The notes: generated by a model not told the origin, from the letters alone. DNA of 64,000 nucleotides from Sepioteuthis lessoniana (GCA_963585895.1 OY757907.1:113824187-113888186), one strand, 5' to 3'; positions 11,287 to 21,447 are shown, counted from the first letter of the stretch. Made by a program: numbers and translations.

Positions 11287-11655
11287 TCACAGTTATTTGG
11301 AAATATTGATAAAAGAAAACCATAAAAAAACAGAGATTAAAGAAAAAATAACAAAAGAGTATCTTAGAAAAACGAAGAAAAAACTTCTCAAAACGTAGCA
11401 CAGCAGTAGAAATTTAATCAAAGGCATAAACATCTGGGTAGCCTTCTTTCTAAGATATTCAAGACTAGTTTTAAAATTTATAAGTGAAGAACTCAAACAA
11501 ATAGACAAAAGAAGAAGAAAATTGATGACAATATCAAAGATCGTGCGTCCGTTATGTGATGTACATTATATGTGCCATGAACGGAACAAGAAGAAAAATA
11601 CACGGCGTCATCAAGAATTGCTCCGATGAATCAATCCAAGGACTCGACGACTACA

Positions 11656-11971
11656 ATAAAAGGCAAAGAAAGGTGCCCATGGTGTAATGGTTATCGTCGA
11701 AGGAAATGGACTCGGCAACACGAGTTCAAATCCTGGACGAGGCTGATTGCATTTCACATAGCACTAATACCATTGGGAAAGGAATGAATACAATTATTCT
11801 CCCTGCAGCTACGGGTAAATAGTAGGGCAGACTAGGTTCTTCAGCCTTGGTGAGGCAACTGGTCTAGGAGAAGGACAACTTCAAACCTGTTAAACTCCGC
11901 TTAAAAATTGACCTTGTGTCATATCTTGCTTGAGCAGAGGGGTTGGTAAATATGATAAAAGGCAAAGAAAG
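11656..11971. repeat. 17-bp target-site duplication bracketing SINE1
   Basis: ATAAAAGGCAAAGAAAG occurs at 11656-11672 and again at 11955-11971 without mismatch, directly flanking the SINE1 copy. This is the signature of target-primed retroposition. Confidence 0.95.
11673..11954 (+). repeat. SINE1, complete reference copy
   Basis: 282 bp. A tRNA-derived head starts GTGCCCATGGTGTAATGG (box A-like) and continues to CGAGTTCAAATCCTGG (box B-like). The body holds CCATTGGGAAAGGAATG, ATTCTCCCTGCAGC and GTAAATAGTAGGGCAGACTA. The 3' part is CAAACCTGTTAAACTCC, TTGACCTTGTGTCATATC, GGGGTTGGTAAATA. The perfect flanking duplication fixes both ends. The GGGAAAGG-centred body is similar in SINE3. I would compare it with described cephalopod SINE central domains. 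Confidence 0.92.
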
Positions 11972-12464
11972 ACTAATCATAACAGCCAGTAACAACAATG
12001 ACAACTTGAGGACTAAACGTTGGTTGCTTGGTTGTGTTTTGTAGCATATCAACCGTTGTAGGTTATTTATTGCCAATTCCATTTTTATGCAAATAGTCGG
12101 TTCTATATCAGATAATTCAATCCCGCTAATGTACGCAGTTTCGATATCAAAACAGTTCTCAGTTTAAGTATAAGTATAGCATAATTACATAGTTTAATCG
12201 TCAAATATATTTCAACTTCAAGCTATTTAGTTTAGTCAAACAGTTCTAATTCAAACAAATCAGTTCAGCATCATCTCGCAGTTTAGTTCCATTTAAATCA
12301 ATTGTTATACAAATAATCAGTTCGAATTCAAACGATTCAATTTAGAATTCGTACACAGTTTAATTGTCAAAACATTTCTCTCTCAAGCTATTCAGTTTAT
12401 TCAAACGGTTCTAATTTAACGAATTCAGTTTGATATAGGTATAGATTTTGTTTACACACAGTTA

Positions 12465-13369
12465 CGAGGTGCATACGATAAGTTTCCAGACTTTTTTCCT
12501 ATGACATTTAAAATTGTCATTGACTCTTGAAAATTCAGTATTTTATTGCTATACATCATATGATATGACTGACCAATTTTTTATGATTTTAAGTTCAAAT
12601 GAACAGCTACAGCAGGAATTGTAATACACCCTACTAAAGCCTGATTGTCACATGTGGTGAATTTCAAAAATGCAATCTGACACTTTAGAAGAACTATATG
12701 CAATAAAAATCAGTTTTAAACTTGAAAAAAATGCCCCCAAAACGTATGAAATACTTAAGATTTTTCGACCATCTTGCATGAATCGAGCATCAGATTTTGA
12801 GTGGCATAAGAGATTCAAGGAAGGCAGGAAGTCTGTAAGGGATGATGAGAGAAGTGGGAGGAGTAAGGAAGTCAATACACCAGAGTTGATTGGCCAAAGG
12901 GTTAGGGTTTGGGTTAGGGTTACTATGTTGAGGTTTTAAGGGAGTTCAGGAGGAGATTCCGTCGGAAGGGGCCAGCACTCTTCAAATCAGGTCAGTGACA
13001 TTTCTACCAGGACAATACACCAGTTCACAACTCAATCCTTATCACAGACTATTTGACCAAGATGAGCACCAAGACAGTTACTCATTTTCCCTATTGTCCA
13101 TACGTTGCTCCCTGTGACTTTTGGTTATTCCCTAAGCTCAGAGGCTGTCGTTATGAGACAACTGAGGAGATGAAAGAGGCTGTGACGAAGGTCATTGACA
13201 CGCTCTCACAAGAGGACTTCCACGGGGCCTTCTAGAATTTGTTGGAACGGTAAAACAAGTGCATTGCAGCCAGAGGAGATTACCTATAAAGGGACTTGAG
13301 TTTCATGTGTGTACTATCAATAAAAGTGTCCATACGAAGAAAGTCTGGAAACTTATCGTATGCACCTCG
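12465..13369 (+). mobile_element. Mar copy 1: mariner deletion derivative
   Basis: 905-bp mariner relic flanked by TA (12463-12464 and 13370-13371). Imperfect terminal inverted repeats: CGAGGTGCATACGATAAG... and ...CTTATCGTATGCACCTCG. The N-terminal part (12670-12905) reads NAPKTYEILK, CMNRASDFEWHKRFKEGR, VNTPELIGQRV, the paired-like DNA-binding region. The C-terminal part (12970-13240) has YQDNTPVHNS and APCDFWLFPKLRGCRYE with 34 residues between the two Asp, matching the D34D spacing of mariners. The segment with the first catalytic Asp is deleted and replaced by a telomere-like GGGTTAGGG block (12898-12924). It cannot encode an active transposase. Confidence 0.92.
12898..12924 (+). repeat. 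Telomere-like TTAGGG block at the mariner deletion point
   Basis: GGGTTAGGGTTTGGGTTAGG and following, ending TTACTATG. It lies exactly between the N-terminal and C-terminal transposase segments. The second mariner copy has a similar block at the same junction. Confidence 0.9.
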
Positions 13370-13805
13370 TAAATGTCAAAAAGTTCTATATTAAACAAGT
13401 CAGTTTATCGTAAGTAGAGTTTCAAAGTCAAAAACAGTTCCATTTCAAACAATTCAGTTTAGCATGAGAATACAGTTTAATTGTGAATAACATTTCTATT
13501 ACAAGCTATTCAGTTTAGTCAAACAGTTCTAATTCAAGTAATTCAGTTTAGCATTAGTATGCATCTAGTTCCATTTAACCCATAGATAGGGCCCTATCAG
13601 GTGCTACCATTCCGAGCCAGAGTCGACCTGGGCGCAATTACAAGGAAAGATGTTCTGTACTCTCTAAAACCTCAGCATCATTTAAACCTCACCATCAGAT
13701 TATTTAGTTTAATATACAGGACATTCGTTTGGGATTTTTTTCCCTCAGCAGAGGTGCAGTCAGTGTATTCTACAGCCCCAGCCGACTGGGCAATACACAG
13801 ATTGA

Positions 13806-14244
13806 GTTAATGTCAAAACAGTTTTATTTCAGATAATTCAGTAAAGCGTTAGTACACAGTTTACAAGTCAAAACAGTTCTATTTTGAGCAATTCAGTTTA
13901 GCATAATTATGCAGTTTAAATGTCAAAACATTCTATTTTAAACAATTCAGTTTAGTATGAATACGTAATTTAAATGCAAAGCATAGTAAATTCAAGAAAC
14001 CATGGTTTAGTGCTATTTAACCCATAGATAGGACTTTTGTGAGGTGCTACCACTCTGGGTCAGAGTCAACTTGGGAGCGATGGCAATGACGGGGTACTCC
14101 GCATTCCCCAAAGCTCTAGAAGTACTCGAACCTTACCATCAGATTGTTTAGTTTCATATCCATGACACTCGTTTGGGGAGGGGTCTTACTCCTCTGGAGA
14201 TGTGCAGTCAGTGTATTCTACGGCCCCAGCCGAATGGGCAACCA
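13806..14244 (-). repeat. Element A copy without tail
   Basis: Internal units at 13806-13980 followed by the 5' body CCATAGATAGGACTTTTG, GGGGTACTCCGCATTCCCC, GATGTGCAGTCAGTGTATTC, CCCCAGCCGAATGGGCA. It adjoins the previous A copy in the same orientation and lacks the stem-loop tail, so it is either a truncated copy or a partial tandem duplication. Confidence 0.8.
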
Positions 14245-14259
14245 GATCTTGTCATAGTA

Positions 14260-14660
14260 AAAATAAAATAAGATAAATAAAAAAGAAGAGAATATGTCAA
14301 ATAGTTGACTTTGCCGTTCTTGCTAACCACAGGGTAACGCTGAAAGAAAGCAAAAAGAAAGATATGTACCTTGACCAGGCTAGAGAACTGAAAAAAAAAA
14401 AAACTATGGAACCTGAAAGTGACGGTGATACCAATTGTAATTACGGAGATTGGTACGATCACCAAAGGGTCGATATATGGACTGGAAGACTTGAAAATAA
14501 TATTACGATTGGAGACCATCCAAACAACCTCATTATTAAGATCGACCAGAATACTGAGAGGAGTCCTGGAGACTTGAGGAGAGTTGCTTTCACTAAAAAT
14601 CCTGTGAAAATCCATCAACTAACGCTGGTGTGTAAAACTCTCATAAAAGTAAAATAATAA
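14260..14660 (+). mobile_element. LINE-Z 3' end (chain member 1)
   Basis: Translation shows VDFAVLANHRVTLKES, KDMYLDQARELKK, a slip at an A-run (14389-14402), then LKVTVIPIVI, TITKGS, LEDLK, LETIQTTSLL and ILRGVLET, then the conserved 3' untranslated segment ending CATCAACTAACGCTGGTGTG and a TAA-rich end. The open frame at 14364-14657 is the shifted frame of the same tail. Confidence 0.8.
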
Positions 14661-14949
14661 TGATGTAGCATTTGAGCTTTTTGAAAAATGGAATGAATAA
14701 ACCTTTGTGCCTATTAATGAAAAAACAGTATTGAATACGCATTTACACATTGACAAGTTCTGCCAATAACAACAAATCTAGGCGAAATTTTATTTTGCTA
14801 AAATATTAATCTTTTGCTGAATGAGTATATGTGGCAAACTAATCTGCTACGGGCATGATCTGACGAAAATTAATTTTAAAGCGTAGTATAGCTGGTTTTA
14901 ATCCAGAATATTACTTCTAGATTGTCTAAGCAAATCAAAAGGATATGTT
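14661..14949. other. No feature recognised
   Basis: AT-rich, no repeat family assigned. Confidence 0.4.
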
Positions 14950-15072
14950 CTATTATTTCTCCATAGCTGGAAGGAGAACAGATGGATCCATCGTTCTCTC
15001 AAGAGCATTAGCGTTAAGTGGTATAAAAATAACCACGTTCAGAATTTGAACCCAAGGCCTCGATTCTATTAC
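14950..15072 (-). repeat. SINE1-like fragment
   Basis: On the minus strand the box B-like GGGTTCAAATTCTGAACG and the blocks ACTTAACGCTAATGCTC, GAGAACGATGGATCC and CTTCCAGCTATGGAG correspond to the head-to-middle part of SINE1. Diverged and truncated. Confidence 0.5.
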
Positions 15073-15655
15073 CTCCAGCGATAAACGTAGAAATCTTGCT
15101 TTAAAAAGCTGTAAAACATATGCGTATAACTAATTATCGAATTAGATCGGCCTCCCAGAACATGGCTATGAAAATGAAATGAACAGAAATTGAAATCTAT
15201 GTTTTCTTCAGGAAATTGAATGCAAAAATGCAAACTTGTTGTCACTTGATCCCTTATGAACCTCGATCGAAATAAAAATGTATAAAATACAGCAATGCCA
15301 TCACTAATCAAAGAAAAATGCAGAAATATATGGCAGTTCAATTGAATAGCTTTATTAACCATAGGAATGCTTCCATCAAGATAAAAATCCGAGAGTTACC
15401 ACAGGGCAGTAGGCTAAGATTGAAAGATAACAAGTTAGAATAAGTTCAGGCATTCCATACTTATGACTCCTCGAATGCGGATGTCAGAATTTACGTGCTT
15501 CCTGATATGACAAGAGGGAAAATGGGACAGAAATGGTTGCCTCACCGGGCTTGGGAAGGGACAACATTTCTTATCCTCATCACTACTGGGATGGGGGGGG
15601 CTTTTATAAATGAAATAACGGCATTTCTGGCGCGAAAATTGATGTAAAGAGAGAT
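15073..15655. other. No feature recognised
   Basis: No repeat family or gene assigned. Minus-strand frames at 15069-15362 and 15435-15698 have no signature. Confidence 0.35.
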
Positions 15656-15700
15656 GATTGATTGGTTGGTTGGTTGGTTGGCTGGCTGGTTGGAACACGT
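15656..15700. repeat. (GGTT)n microsatellite
   Basis: Imperfect GATTGGTTGGTTGG repeats with GGCT variants. They create Gln-Pro-Thr-Asn repeats in minus-strand frames. Confidence 0.9.
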
Positions 15701-16354
15701 GGTTTACTCGGTGATTGATTGGTCGGTCGTAACCACGTGGTCAACGAAGTATGATTGCTCGACGATTTGTTGTTTTTCATTTGATTTAATTTGATTTGTT
15801 TCGTTGAAGTGATGGCTGTGCATGGTAAGGAAAGGGGAAGAGTGGTGGTGGGAGGAAGCACACGTATGACAAACACAACAAAAACAAAAAAAAAATGTTA
15901 TAAAACCCCGAGACCGCAAAAGGATGGTTAGCAACGAAATTGAAATAAAAAGCAGACGATTACGGAATATTGAAATGACAATCGAAGGAAGTCTTGTTTT
16001 TTTTTTTTTTTTGCGCAGTTCGTTGTAGCAGTGCGTGCTCTATTAGCTTAGCGAAAAGTGATTTGTTTTTTGAATTATTTTGATTTTTATCGTTTTTAAT
16101 TTATTTCTTTTTTGCTACCTTCAACTGTGGATTTTGTATTTTGATTTTATTTGGATGATTTGGGAGCGAGATTGAACAGGGTAAAGTTTTGTAATCATGG
16201 CTCGGTGATCATTTAAATTTCGCTTCTCAGTCTCTATTTAATGTTGTCAGTGAAAATAGATGAAAGCCTGGTTGGGGAATTTGCAGCGTTCAAGACAATG
16301 ATAAAGCGAAGGTCGATGACTGGTCGAGTACCAAAAGTTAATCGGTGGAAATTT
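15701..16354. other. No feature recognised; T-run at 15996-16011
   Basis: Unassigned, with a poly-T run and an AT-rich segment after it. No supported gene. Confidence 0.35.
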
Positions 16355-16421
16355 TGTTGTTGTTGTAGTAGTTGTTGTTGTTGTTGTAGCATTAGTAGTT
16401 GTAATGATAATGATAATAAAA
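16355..16421. repeat. (TTG)n and (AAT)n microsatellites
   Basis: TTGTTGTTGTAG repeats and then AATGATAATGATAAT. They cause the poly-Cys and poly-Gln frames seen here. Confidence 0.85.
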
Positions 16422-16612
16422 AAAGTCGAGCAAAAATATAGGAGAAAGTGGTTGTTTGAAGAATTAGGGTGACCATCCAATCGTATGAGCGACACCGGCT
16501 TGAATAGAGAAAAAATGCTGAATTATTGAGAAAACACAATGTCACTCAAACTCCATTGTAAATACAGGTTACTACAAGTGTTATAACTAAATGACGACAG
16601 AAAAAAATACTA
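16422..16612. other. No feature recognised
   Basis: Short unassigned segment between microsatellites. Confidence 0.4.
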
Positions 16613-16619
16613 TCAATAA

Positions 16620-16652
<33 letters not shown>

Positions 16653-16679
16653 TAATAATAATAATAATAATAATAATAG
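16613..16679. repeat. (CAA)n(TAA)n microsatellite
   Basis: CAACAACAACAAC followed by TAATAATAATAAT. A LINE-Z 3' end begins directly after it. Confidence 0.95.
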
Positions 16680-16917
16680 GTGACAATTATACCTATAGGT
16701 GATCGGTGCTTCTGGTATAGTCTCCAAAGGATTATTAAAGGAAATGAAGTACATGGAGGTGGGAGGACGAGTGGAGAGCATCCAAACTACTACATTATTG
16801 GGAACGGCTAGAATGCTGGGAAGGGTCCTGGAGACTAGAGGAGACTTCCTGTCACTCAAACTCCAGTGAAAGACCATCAGCTAAAACTGATGTGAAAAAA
16901 ATCACAAGGAGTAAAAC
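16680..16917 (+). mobile_element. LINE-Z 3' end (chain member 2)
   Basis: Begins inside the codons for VTIIPIGDRCF-type sequence and includes YSLQRIIKGNEVHG in frame-shifted form, then VESIQTTTLL, ARMLGRVLET and the conserved 3' untranslated segment. 5' truncated at the C-terminal tail. Confidence 0.75.
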
Positions 16918-17544
16918 AGCGCCATAAGAACCAATTATATCAAAGCGAGGATAGATAAGACTCAACAAAATAGCAAATTTAGGCTATGTGGCGACACATA
17001 GCCAAAACAATCAATCTCATAATAAGCAAATGCAGCAAATTGGCACATAAAGAGTACAAGACTAGACACGACTGGTTGGGCAAGGTGGTCTACTGGTAAA
17101 TGAGCTAGAAATTTAAATTTGAACATATGTCACTCAAACAGTTCACGTAATCTCGGCCAGAAGACCAGACCTTATAATAATCAACAACAAAAAAAAAAGT
17201 TTGCAAAATTGTCGACTTGGCTGTCCCGGCTGACTACAAAATACAACTGAAAGAATGTGAAAAGAAGGATAAGTACCTCGACCTTGCGAGAGAATTGAAA
17301 AAAACTATGGAACATGCCGGTGACAATCATACCAATTGTGATTGGAGCATTTGGCACGGTAACTAAAGGATCATTAAAGGGGCTGGAGGATTTGGAAGTT
17401 GGCAGACGAGTCGAGACCATCCAAACTACAGCAATATTGAAGACGGCCATTATACTGATAAGAGTCCTGGAGACTTGAGGAGACTTGCTGTCACTCAATC
17501 TCAAGTGAAAGACCATCGGCTAAAGTTGATGTGAAAAACTAACG
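16918..17544 (+). mobile_element. LINE-Z 3' end (chain member 3)
   Basis: Starts at NAIRTNYIKARIDKTQQNSK, then CRLCGDT with INLIISKCSKLAHKEYK, HDWLGKVVYW, then a shortened stretch, and IVDLAVPADYK, LARELKKTM, VTIIPIVIGAFGTVTKGSLK, VETIQTTAIL and ILIRVLET. The knuckle Cys residues are present. It ends in GAGTAAA and a (TAA)n tract. Confidence 0.8.
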
Positions 17545-17574
17545 AGTAAATAATAATAATAATAATAATAATAA
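17545..17574. repeat. (TAA)n tail
   Basis: About nine TAA units at the 3' end of chain member 3. The next member starts directly after it. Confidence 0.95.
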
Positions 17575-17953
17575 TAGACCTAATAATAATCAAGAAAAAA
17601 AAAGAAAATTTGCAAAATTGTCAACTTTGCTGTCCCGGCCGAGCACAAAATAAAAATGGAAGAATGTAAAATGAAGGATAATTACCTCGACCAGGTAATT
17701 GAAAAAACTATAGAACATGGAGGTGACAATTATACCAATTGGGATTGGTGCTTTTGGTACGGTAACTAAAGGATTATTAAAGAGTCTGGATGACTAAGAA
17801 GTTGGCGGACGAATGGAGACCATTCAAACTACAGAATTATTGAGAACAGCCATAATACTGAGAAGAGTCCTGGAGACTTGAAGAGATATGCTGTCACTCA
17901 AACTCCAGTGGAAAACCATCAGCTAACGCTGTTGTGAAAAACCCTAAAGGAGT
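17575..17953 (+). mobile_element. LINE-Z 3' end (chain member 4)
   Basis: Starts at the codons for RPDLIII, then KICKIVNFAVPAEHKIKMEE, KDNYLDQVIEKTIEH (slipped), IGAFGTVTKGLLKSL-type sequence and the conserved 3' segment, ending AAAGGAGTAAATAAT. 5' truncated at a different point from its neighbours. Confidence 0.8.
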
Positions 17954-17982
17954 AAATAATAATAATAATAATAATAATAATG
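17954..17982. repeat. (TAA)n tail
   Basis: About nine TAA units between chain members 4 and 5. Confidence 0.95.
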
Positions 17983-18153
17983 TGATCCACTGGGAATTGT
18001 GCAAGAAAACGAAATTTGATAATAAGAACAAATTGTATAAACACGGCCCAGAACCTCTGCAGAAGAGTGAGATGCACAAACGTCTCTGGGATTTTGAGAT
18101 ACAAATGGAATACACAATCTCGGACAGACAAAAAAGACCTAGTGATAATCAAC

Positions 18154-18186
<33 letters not shown>

Positions 18187-18545
18187 CGAACGGTATCGTG
18201 AACTTTGCCGTTCCTGCTGACCAGAGAGTAGAATTGAAAGAACACGAAAAGAGAGATCAATATGAAAAATTCGCTTGAAAACTGAAAGAAAAAAAAAACA
18301 ACTATGAAATATGAAAGTGATACCACTTGTGATTGGTGTAATCCGTACAGTCACTTTGGGACTGGTAAAGAGACTGGAGGACCTAGAAATAAGAGGATGA
18401 TTGGAGACCATCCAAACTACAGCATTATTAAGGTCAGCCAGAATACGGAGAGAAGTCCTAGAAACTTCAGGAGACTTGCTGTCACTCAAAATCCAGTAAA
18501 AACCCATCAACTAACGCTGGTGAAAAAAATCTAAAAAGCGTAAAA
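17983..18545 (+). mobile_element. LINE-Z 3' end (chain member 5)
   Basis: Starts at VIHWELCKKTKFDNKNKLYK, then EMHKRLWDFEIQMEY, an A-run of about 26 at 18156-18181 in the lysine codons, IVNFAVPADQRVELKEHEKR, and the C-terminal tail in shifted frame. The open frames at 17934-18278 and 18304-18534 are parts of this relic. Confidence 0.82.
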
Positions 18546-18835
18546 GAAAGATCATAATAAGAAGAATGGAAAATGACAATTCAGTGAAGTACTTTAAACT
18601 TTCTAGAAAAAACCCCAAAAAAACACTGTTGAACATGAGACTAACGGTGACAAGAATTGTAACTGGTGAGCTGGGAACGCCCCCATAGTTTTGAAAAAGG
18701 GACTGGAAGAGTTGGAAATCGAAGCAAAAATTGAGATTATCCAAAATACAGCATAAGCGAGATCGGCGATAATTCTAATAAAATTCCTAATGATAACGAC
18801 TATCAGCTGACACTACTGTGAAAAACCTGTAACAT
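18546..18835 (+). mobile_element. LINE-Z 3' end (chain member 6)
   Basis: MRLTVTRIVTGELGTPP, FEKGTGRVGNR and LSKIQH correspond to the C-terminal tail, followed by a degenerate 3' segment and then a (CTA)n(TAA)n tract. Confidence 0.65.
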
Positions 18836-18837
18836 AT

Positions 18838-18888
18838 GAATGCTACTACTACTACTACTACTCCTACTACTACTAATAATAATAATAA
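18838..18888. repeat. (CTA)n(TAA)n tail
   Basis: CTACTACTACTAC then TAATAATAATAATAAC at the end of chain member 6. Confidence 0.95.
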
Positions 18889-19567
18889 CAGCCAAATCAG
18901 CTAGCAAATGTAGATTATGTGGTGATAGATACGAAGCAATTAATCACATTATAAGCGAATACAGAAACTTTGCACAAAAAGAGTCAATTACTTAATTGGA
19001 CTGAGTAGAGAAGGTGATCCATAGAGAATTGTGAAAGAAATTGAAATATTACCATATGAACAAATGGTATATGCACAACCCAGAATTTTTCCTGAAGAAT
19101 GAGACGAACAAAGTTATCTAGGATTTTGTGATACAAACGGATCACCTAATCTCTACCAACGGCCAGACCGAGAGATATTGAACAAAAAAAAAAAAAAAAG
19201 AAAAAAAAGAGAACGTTTCAAATAGTGGATTTTTTGGCATGGAGAACAATAGAGTAAAAATAAAAGAAAGTGAATATATATATATATATATAAGTACTTA
19301 GACCTTGCCAGAAAGCTAAAAAAATCTATAGAACATGAAGGTGACAGTGATACCAACTGTAATTGATGCACTTGGATCAATCCCCAAAGGATTAGTAAAT
19401 GCACAGGAAGTCATCGAAATAAGAGGATAATAGTATATCATCCAGTCTACGGGAATATTAAGATGAACTAGAATATTGAATAATGTTCTGGAGACTTGAG
19501 GAGGCTAGCTGTCACTGAAACTCCTGTGAGAAACCATCAGCTAACGCTTGTGTAAAAAAAAACTCTC
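18889..19567 (+). mobile_element. LINE-Z 3' end (chain member 7)
   Basis: Starts at SASKCRLCGDRYEAINHIIS (the last Cys of the knuckle is Tyr), then degenerate HKESIT and KWYMHNPEFFLKNETNKVI, DFVIQTDHLISTNGQTERY, A-run, and the C-terminal tail, which is interrupted by (TA)n at 19274-19292. Ends with the conserved 3' segment. Confidence 0.8.
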
Positions 19568-19818
19568 AAAAGAGATATTGACTTTGATTGCATTTTTGAT
19601 TGGTTTCCTTGGAATGGTCCATAAAGCCCCGAAAGAAAGATTGGAGTAACCGGGGATCACGAGAAAAATTGAGGCAAACCAGACCACAGCACTTTTAACA
19701 ATAGCCTGAATATTTAAACGATTTCTGTAGACTTGAGGAGGATTGCTGTCACTACGGTTTCAGCGAAAAACCACGTGTTAAAACCAGTGTTAAAAACTCT
19801 CACAAATATTAATGGTAC
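19568..19818 (+). mobile_element. LINE-Z 3' end (chain member 8)
   Basis: ILTLIAFLIGFLGMVHKAPK, ERLE, IEANQTTALL and the 3' segment with CTTGAGGAGGATTGCTGTCA. The most diverged member. Ends in (TAA)n. Confidence 0.65.
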
Positions 19819-19820
19819 TG

Positions 19821-19858
<38 letters not shown>
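19819..19858. repeat. (TAA)n tail
   Basis: About 13 TAA units closing the LINE-Z chain. Confidence 0.95.
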
Positions 19859-19859
<1 letters not shown>

Positions 19860-19920
19860 TCGGATGTGTAAAATACTCTCAGCAGGTCTGTGAATATAGC
19901 ATATCTACTAATAGCAAAGA

Positions 19921-20075
19921 CAAGCGAAAAATGAACAAAGAACAAGAACAAAAAAGAACATGAACAAAAAAGAACAAGAACAAACAAGAACAAAAAAGAA
20001 CAAACAAGAACAAAAAAGAACAAGAACAAACAAGAACATGAACAAGAAACAAAAAAAAAAACAACAAAAAAACAT
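19921..20075. repeat. Imperfect (AAGAACA)n repeat
   Basis: AAGAACAAAAAAGAACAAAC-type repeats. The Cys/Ser/Phe/Leu frames on the minus strand are artefacts of it. Confidence 0.85.
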
Positions 20076-20321
20076 GGCAGTAGATAACATCCACTACGGA
20101 CGTAAATAGATAGCAGTTACTACAGTTTCGAAGGTGATTATTCAGAGGGCAAGTAGAAAGCGATACGAATGCTCTTGTCACTACCAATAAAAGTGCATTT
20201 AAACTGCTTATATCAAAACTGAAACATATCTTCCTGTAGTAGAGAAAAAGTGTATTTGTGAATTCACAATTCTAACTCAAATCTAATATGATAGCATAAA
20301 AAAAAGTGTTCATTTGTTTGT
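20076..20321. other. No feature recognised
   Basis: Unassigned short interval between a simple repeat and an A element. Confidence 0.4.
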
Positions 20322-20930
20322 TAAGGTTTTATGGTATATCAGCCTTTGTAGATTATTTAATGACAAATCCATTTGTATACAAATGAATAGTTCTATTTCA
20401 AACACGTCAGTTTAGCGTAAATATGCAGTTTAATCGTCAAAAACATTTATATTTCCAGCTATTCAGTTTAGTCAAACGGTTCATATTCAAATAATTTAGT
20501 TTAGTATAAATACAGTTTTTTGTTTACACACAGGTAAATGTCAAAACAATTCTATTTCGAAAAATTCAGTTTAGCTTAAGTACAGTTTCAATGTCAAATC
20601 AGTTCTATTTCAAACAATTCGGTTTAGCATAAGAACGCAGTTTACGTGTGTAAACATTTCTATTTCAAGCAAATCAGTTTAGCATAAGTGCGCAGTTTGG
20701 TTCTATTTGACCCATAGATTGGACCCTACCATGTGCTACCACTCCGGGCAGAGTGGATCTGGGAGCGATAGCAGTAAAGGGGTACTCCGCATTCCCCAAA
20801 GCTCCAGCATTACTGAAGCCTCACCATCAGATTGTTTAGTGTCATTATCTGGAAATTCGTTGGGGGAGTCTTAACCCTCTGCAGAGATGCATTTTTTGTA
20901 TTCTAGTGCCCAAGCTGATTTGGCAAAATA
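20322..20930 (-). repeat. Element A, near-complete copy
   Basis: Tail on the plus strand (TATGGTATATCAGCCTTTG, TTATTTAATGACAAATCC), five or so internal units, then the 5' body CCATAGATTGGACCCTACC, GGGGTACTCCGCATTCCCC, CAGAGATGCATTTTTTG and CAAGCTGATTTGGCAAA. Confidence 0.85.
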
Positions 20931-21395
20931 AGAATAGTGTGTAAACAACTAGAGTTTGACTATGTAAACACATGATTGCGAAGATTTTGAAATATGCCAT
21001 TTAAATTTACCTACGTTGGTCAAGGAAACAATTCGGACTGAAAAATATCTGATTTTCAAAACCTAATAATACTGTTTTTGTATCATGTTGAAATAACTTT
21101 ACCGTATATTTTTGTTTCAATCCCTCCTCTACTAAATTTAGTAAATTTTGTTAAAAATGATTAAAGCGTTTACTGTAAATAAACTCATTTTTTAAAGGAT
21201 GTCAATTTTACAAGATTTTCGTAATCAGGATTCCTCCGGGAAATTAGCTGACTAGATATCATGAAGGAACAGATAGGAAATAACCTACACGCTCCAGATG
21301 ATTAAGAATCATATCAAAAGTGAATATATATTAGATTCTGTTCATTTTCCGAACGTTTGTAGGGCCAACTGATTGATATATGTATTGAACCAAAA
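20931..21395. other. No feature recognised
   Basis: AT-rich, unassigned. Confidence 0.4.
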
Positions 21396-21443
21396 TTTCT
21401 GCCTCGAGCAGAATGAAACACAATGTCAATTTTTCAGCGGATA
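21396..21443 (-). repeat. SINE1 3' end fragment
   Basis: CTCGAGCAGAATGAAACACA and ATGTCAATTTTTCAGCGGA match the minus-strand tail of SINE1 (GCTCAGGCAGGATATAACAC...). Confidence 0.5.
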
Positions 21444-21447
21444 ATAG

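Larger units (their letters stand above)
9560..12021 (+). mobile_element. LINE-Z ORF2 relic with two SINE insertions
   Basis: A decayed ORF2 in order: ELNELIYVGAKLVRD (9590-9640), SINE2 at 9681-9938, a coiled basic linker, NYRPLNCLPMIWKI (RT motif region near 10525-10570), YLDDIRIL at 10990-11013 (the YXDD catalytic box, readable), RNERELETL, a (GA)n expansion at 11236-11283, ILEKRRKN and INTW-like remnants, IKNCSDESIQGLDDY (11610-11655), SINE1 at 11673-11954, and the continuation after the target duplication. Stops and frameshifts are numerous, so it is not translatable. An element A copy abuts its right end. Confidence 0.8.
12022..13803 (-). repeat. Element A copy, split by mariner
   Basis: The tail on the plus strand is TAGCATATCAACCGTTGTAG with TTATTTATTGCC near 12041-12072. 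The internal ~50-bp units are split at a TTA site by the mariner at 12465-13369 and resume with AATGTCAAAAAGTTC. The 5' body at 13575-13800 includes CCATAGATAGGGCCC, CTACCATTCCGAGCCAG and CCCCAGCCGACTGGGCA. The 69-codon frame at 13601-13810 lies within the body and is not a gene. Confidence 0.85.

Noticed and set aside
12880..12930. Interstitial telomere sequence
   Set aside because: Only two or three TTAGGG-like units, sitting inside a mariner relic at a deletion point, so it is not a chromosome-fusion mark.
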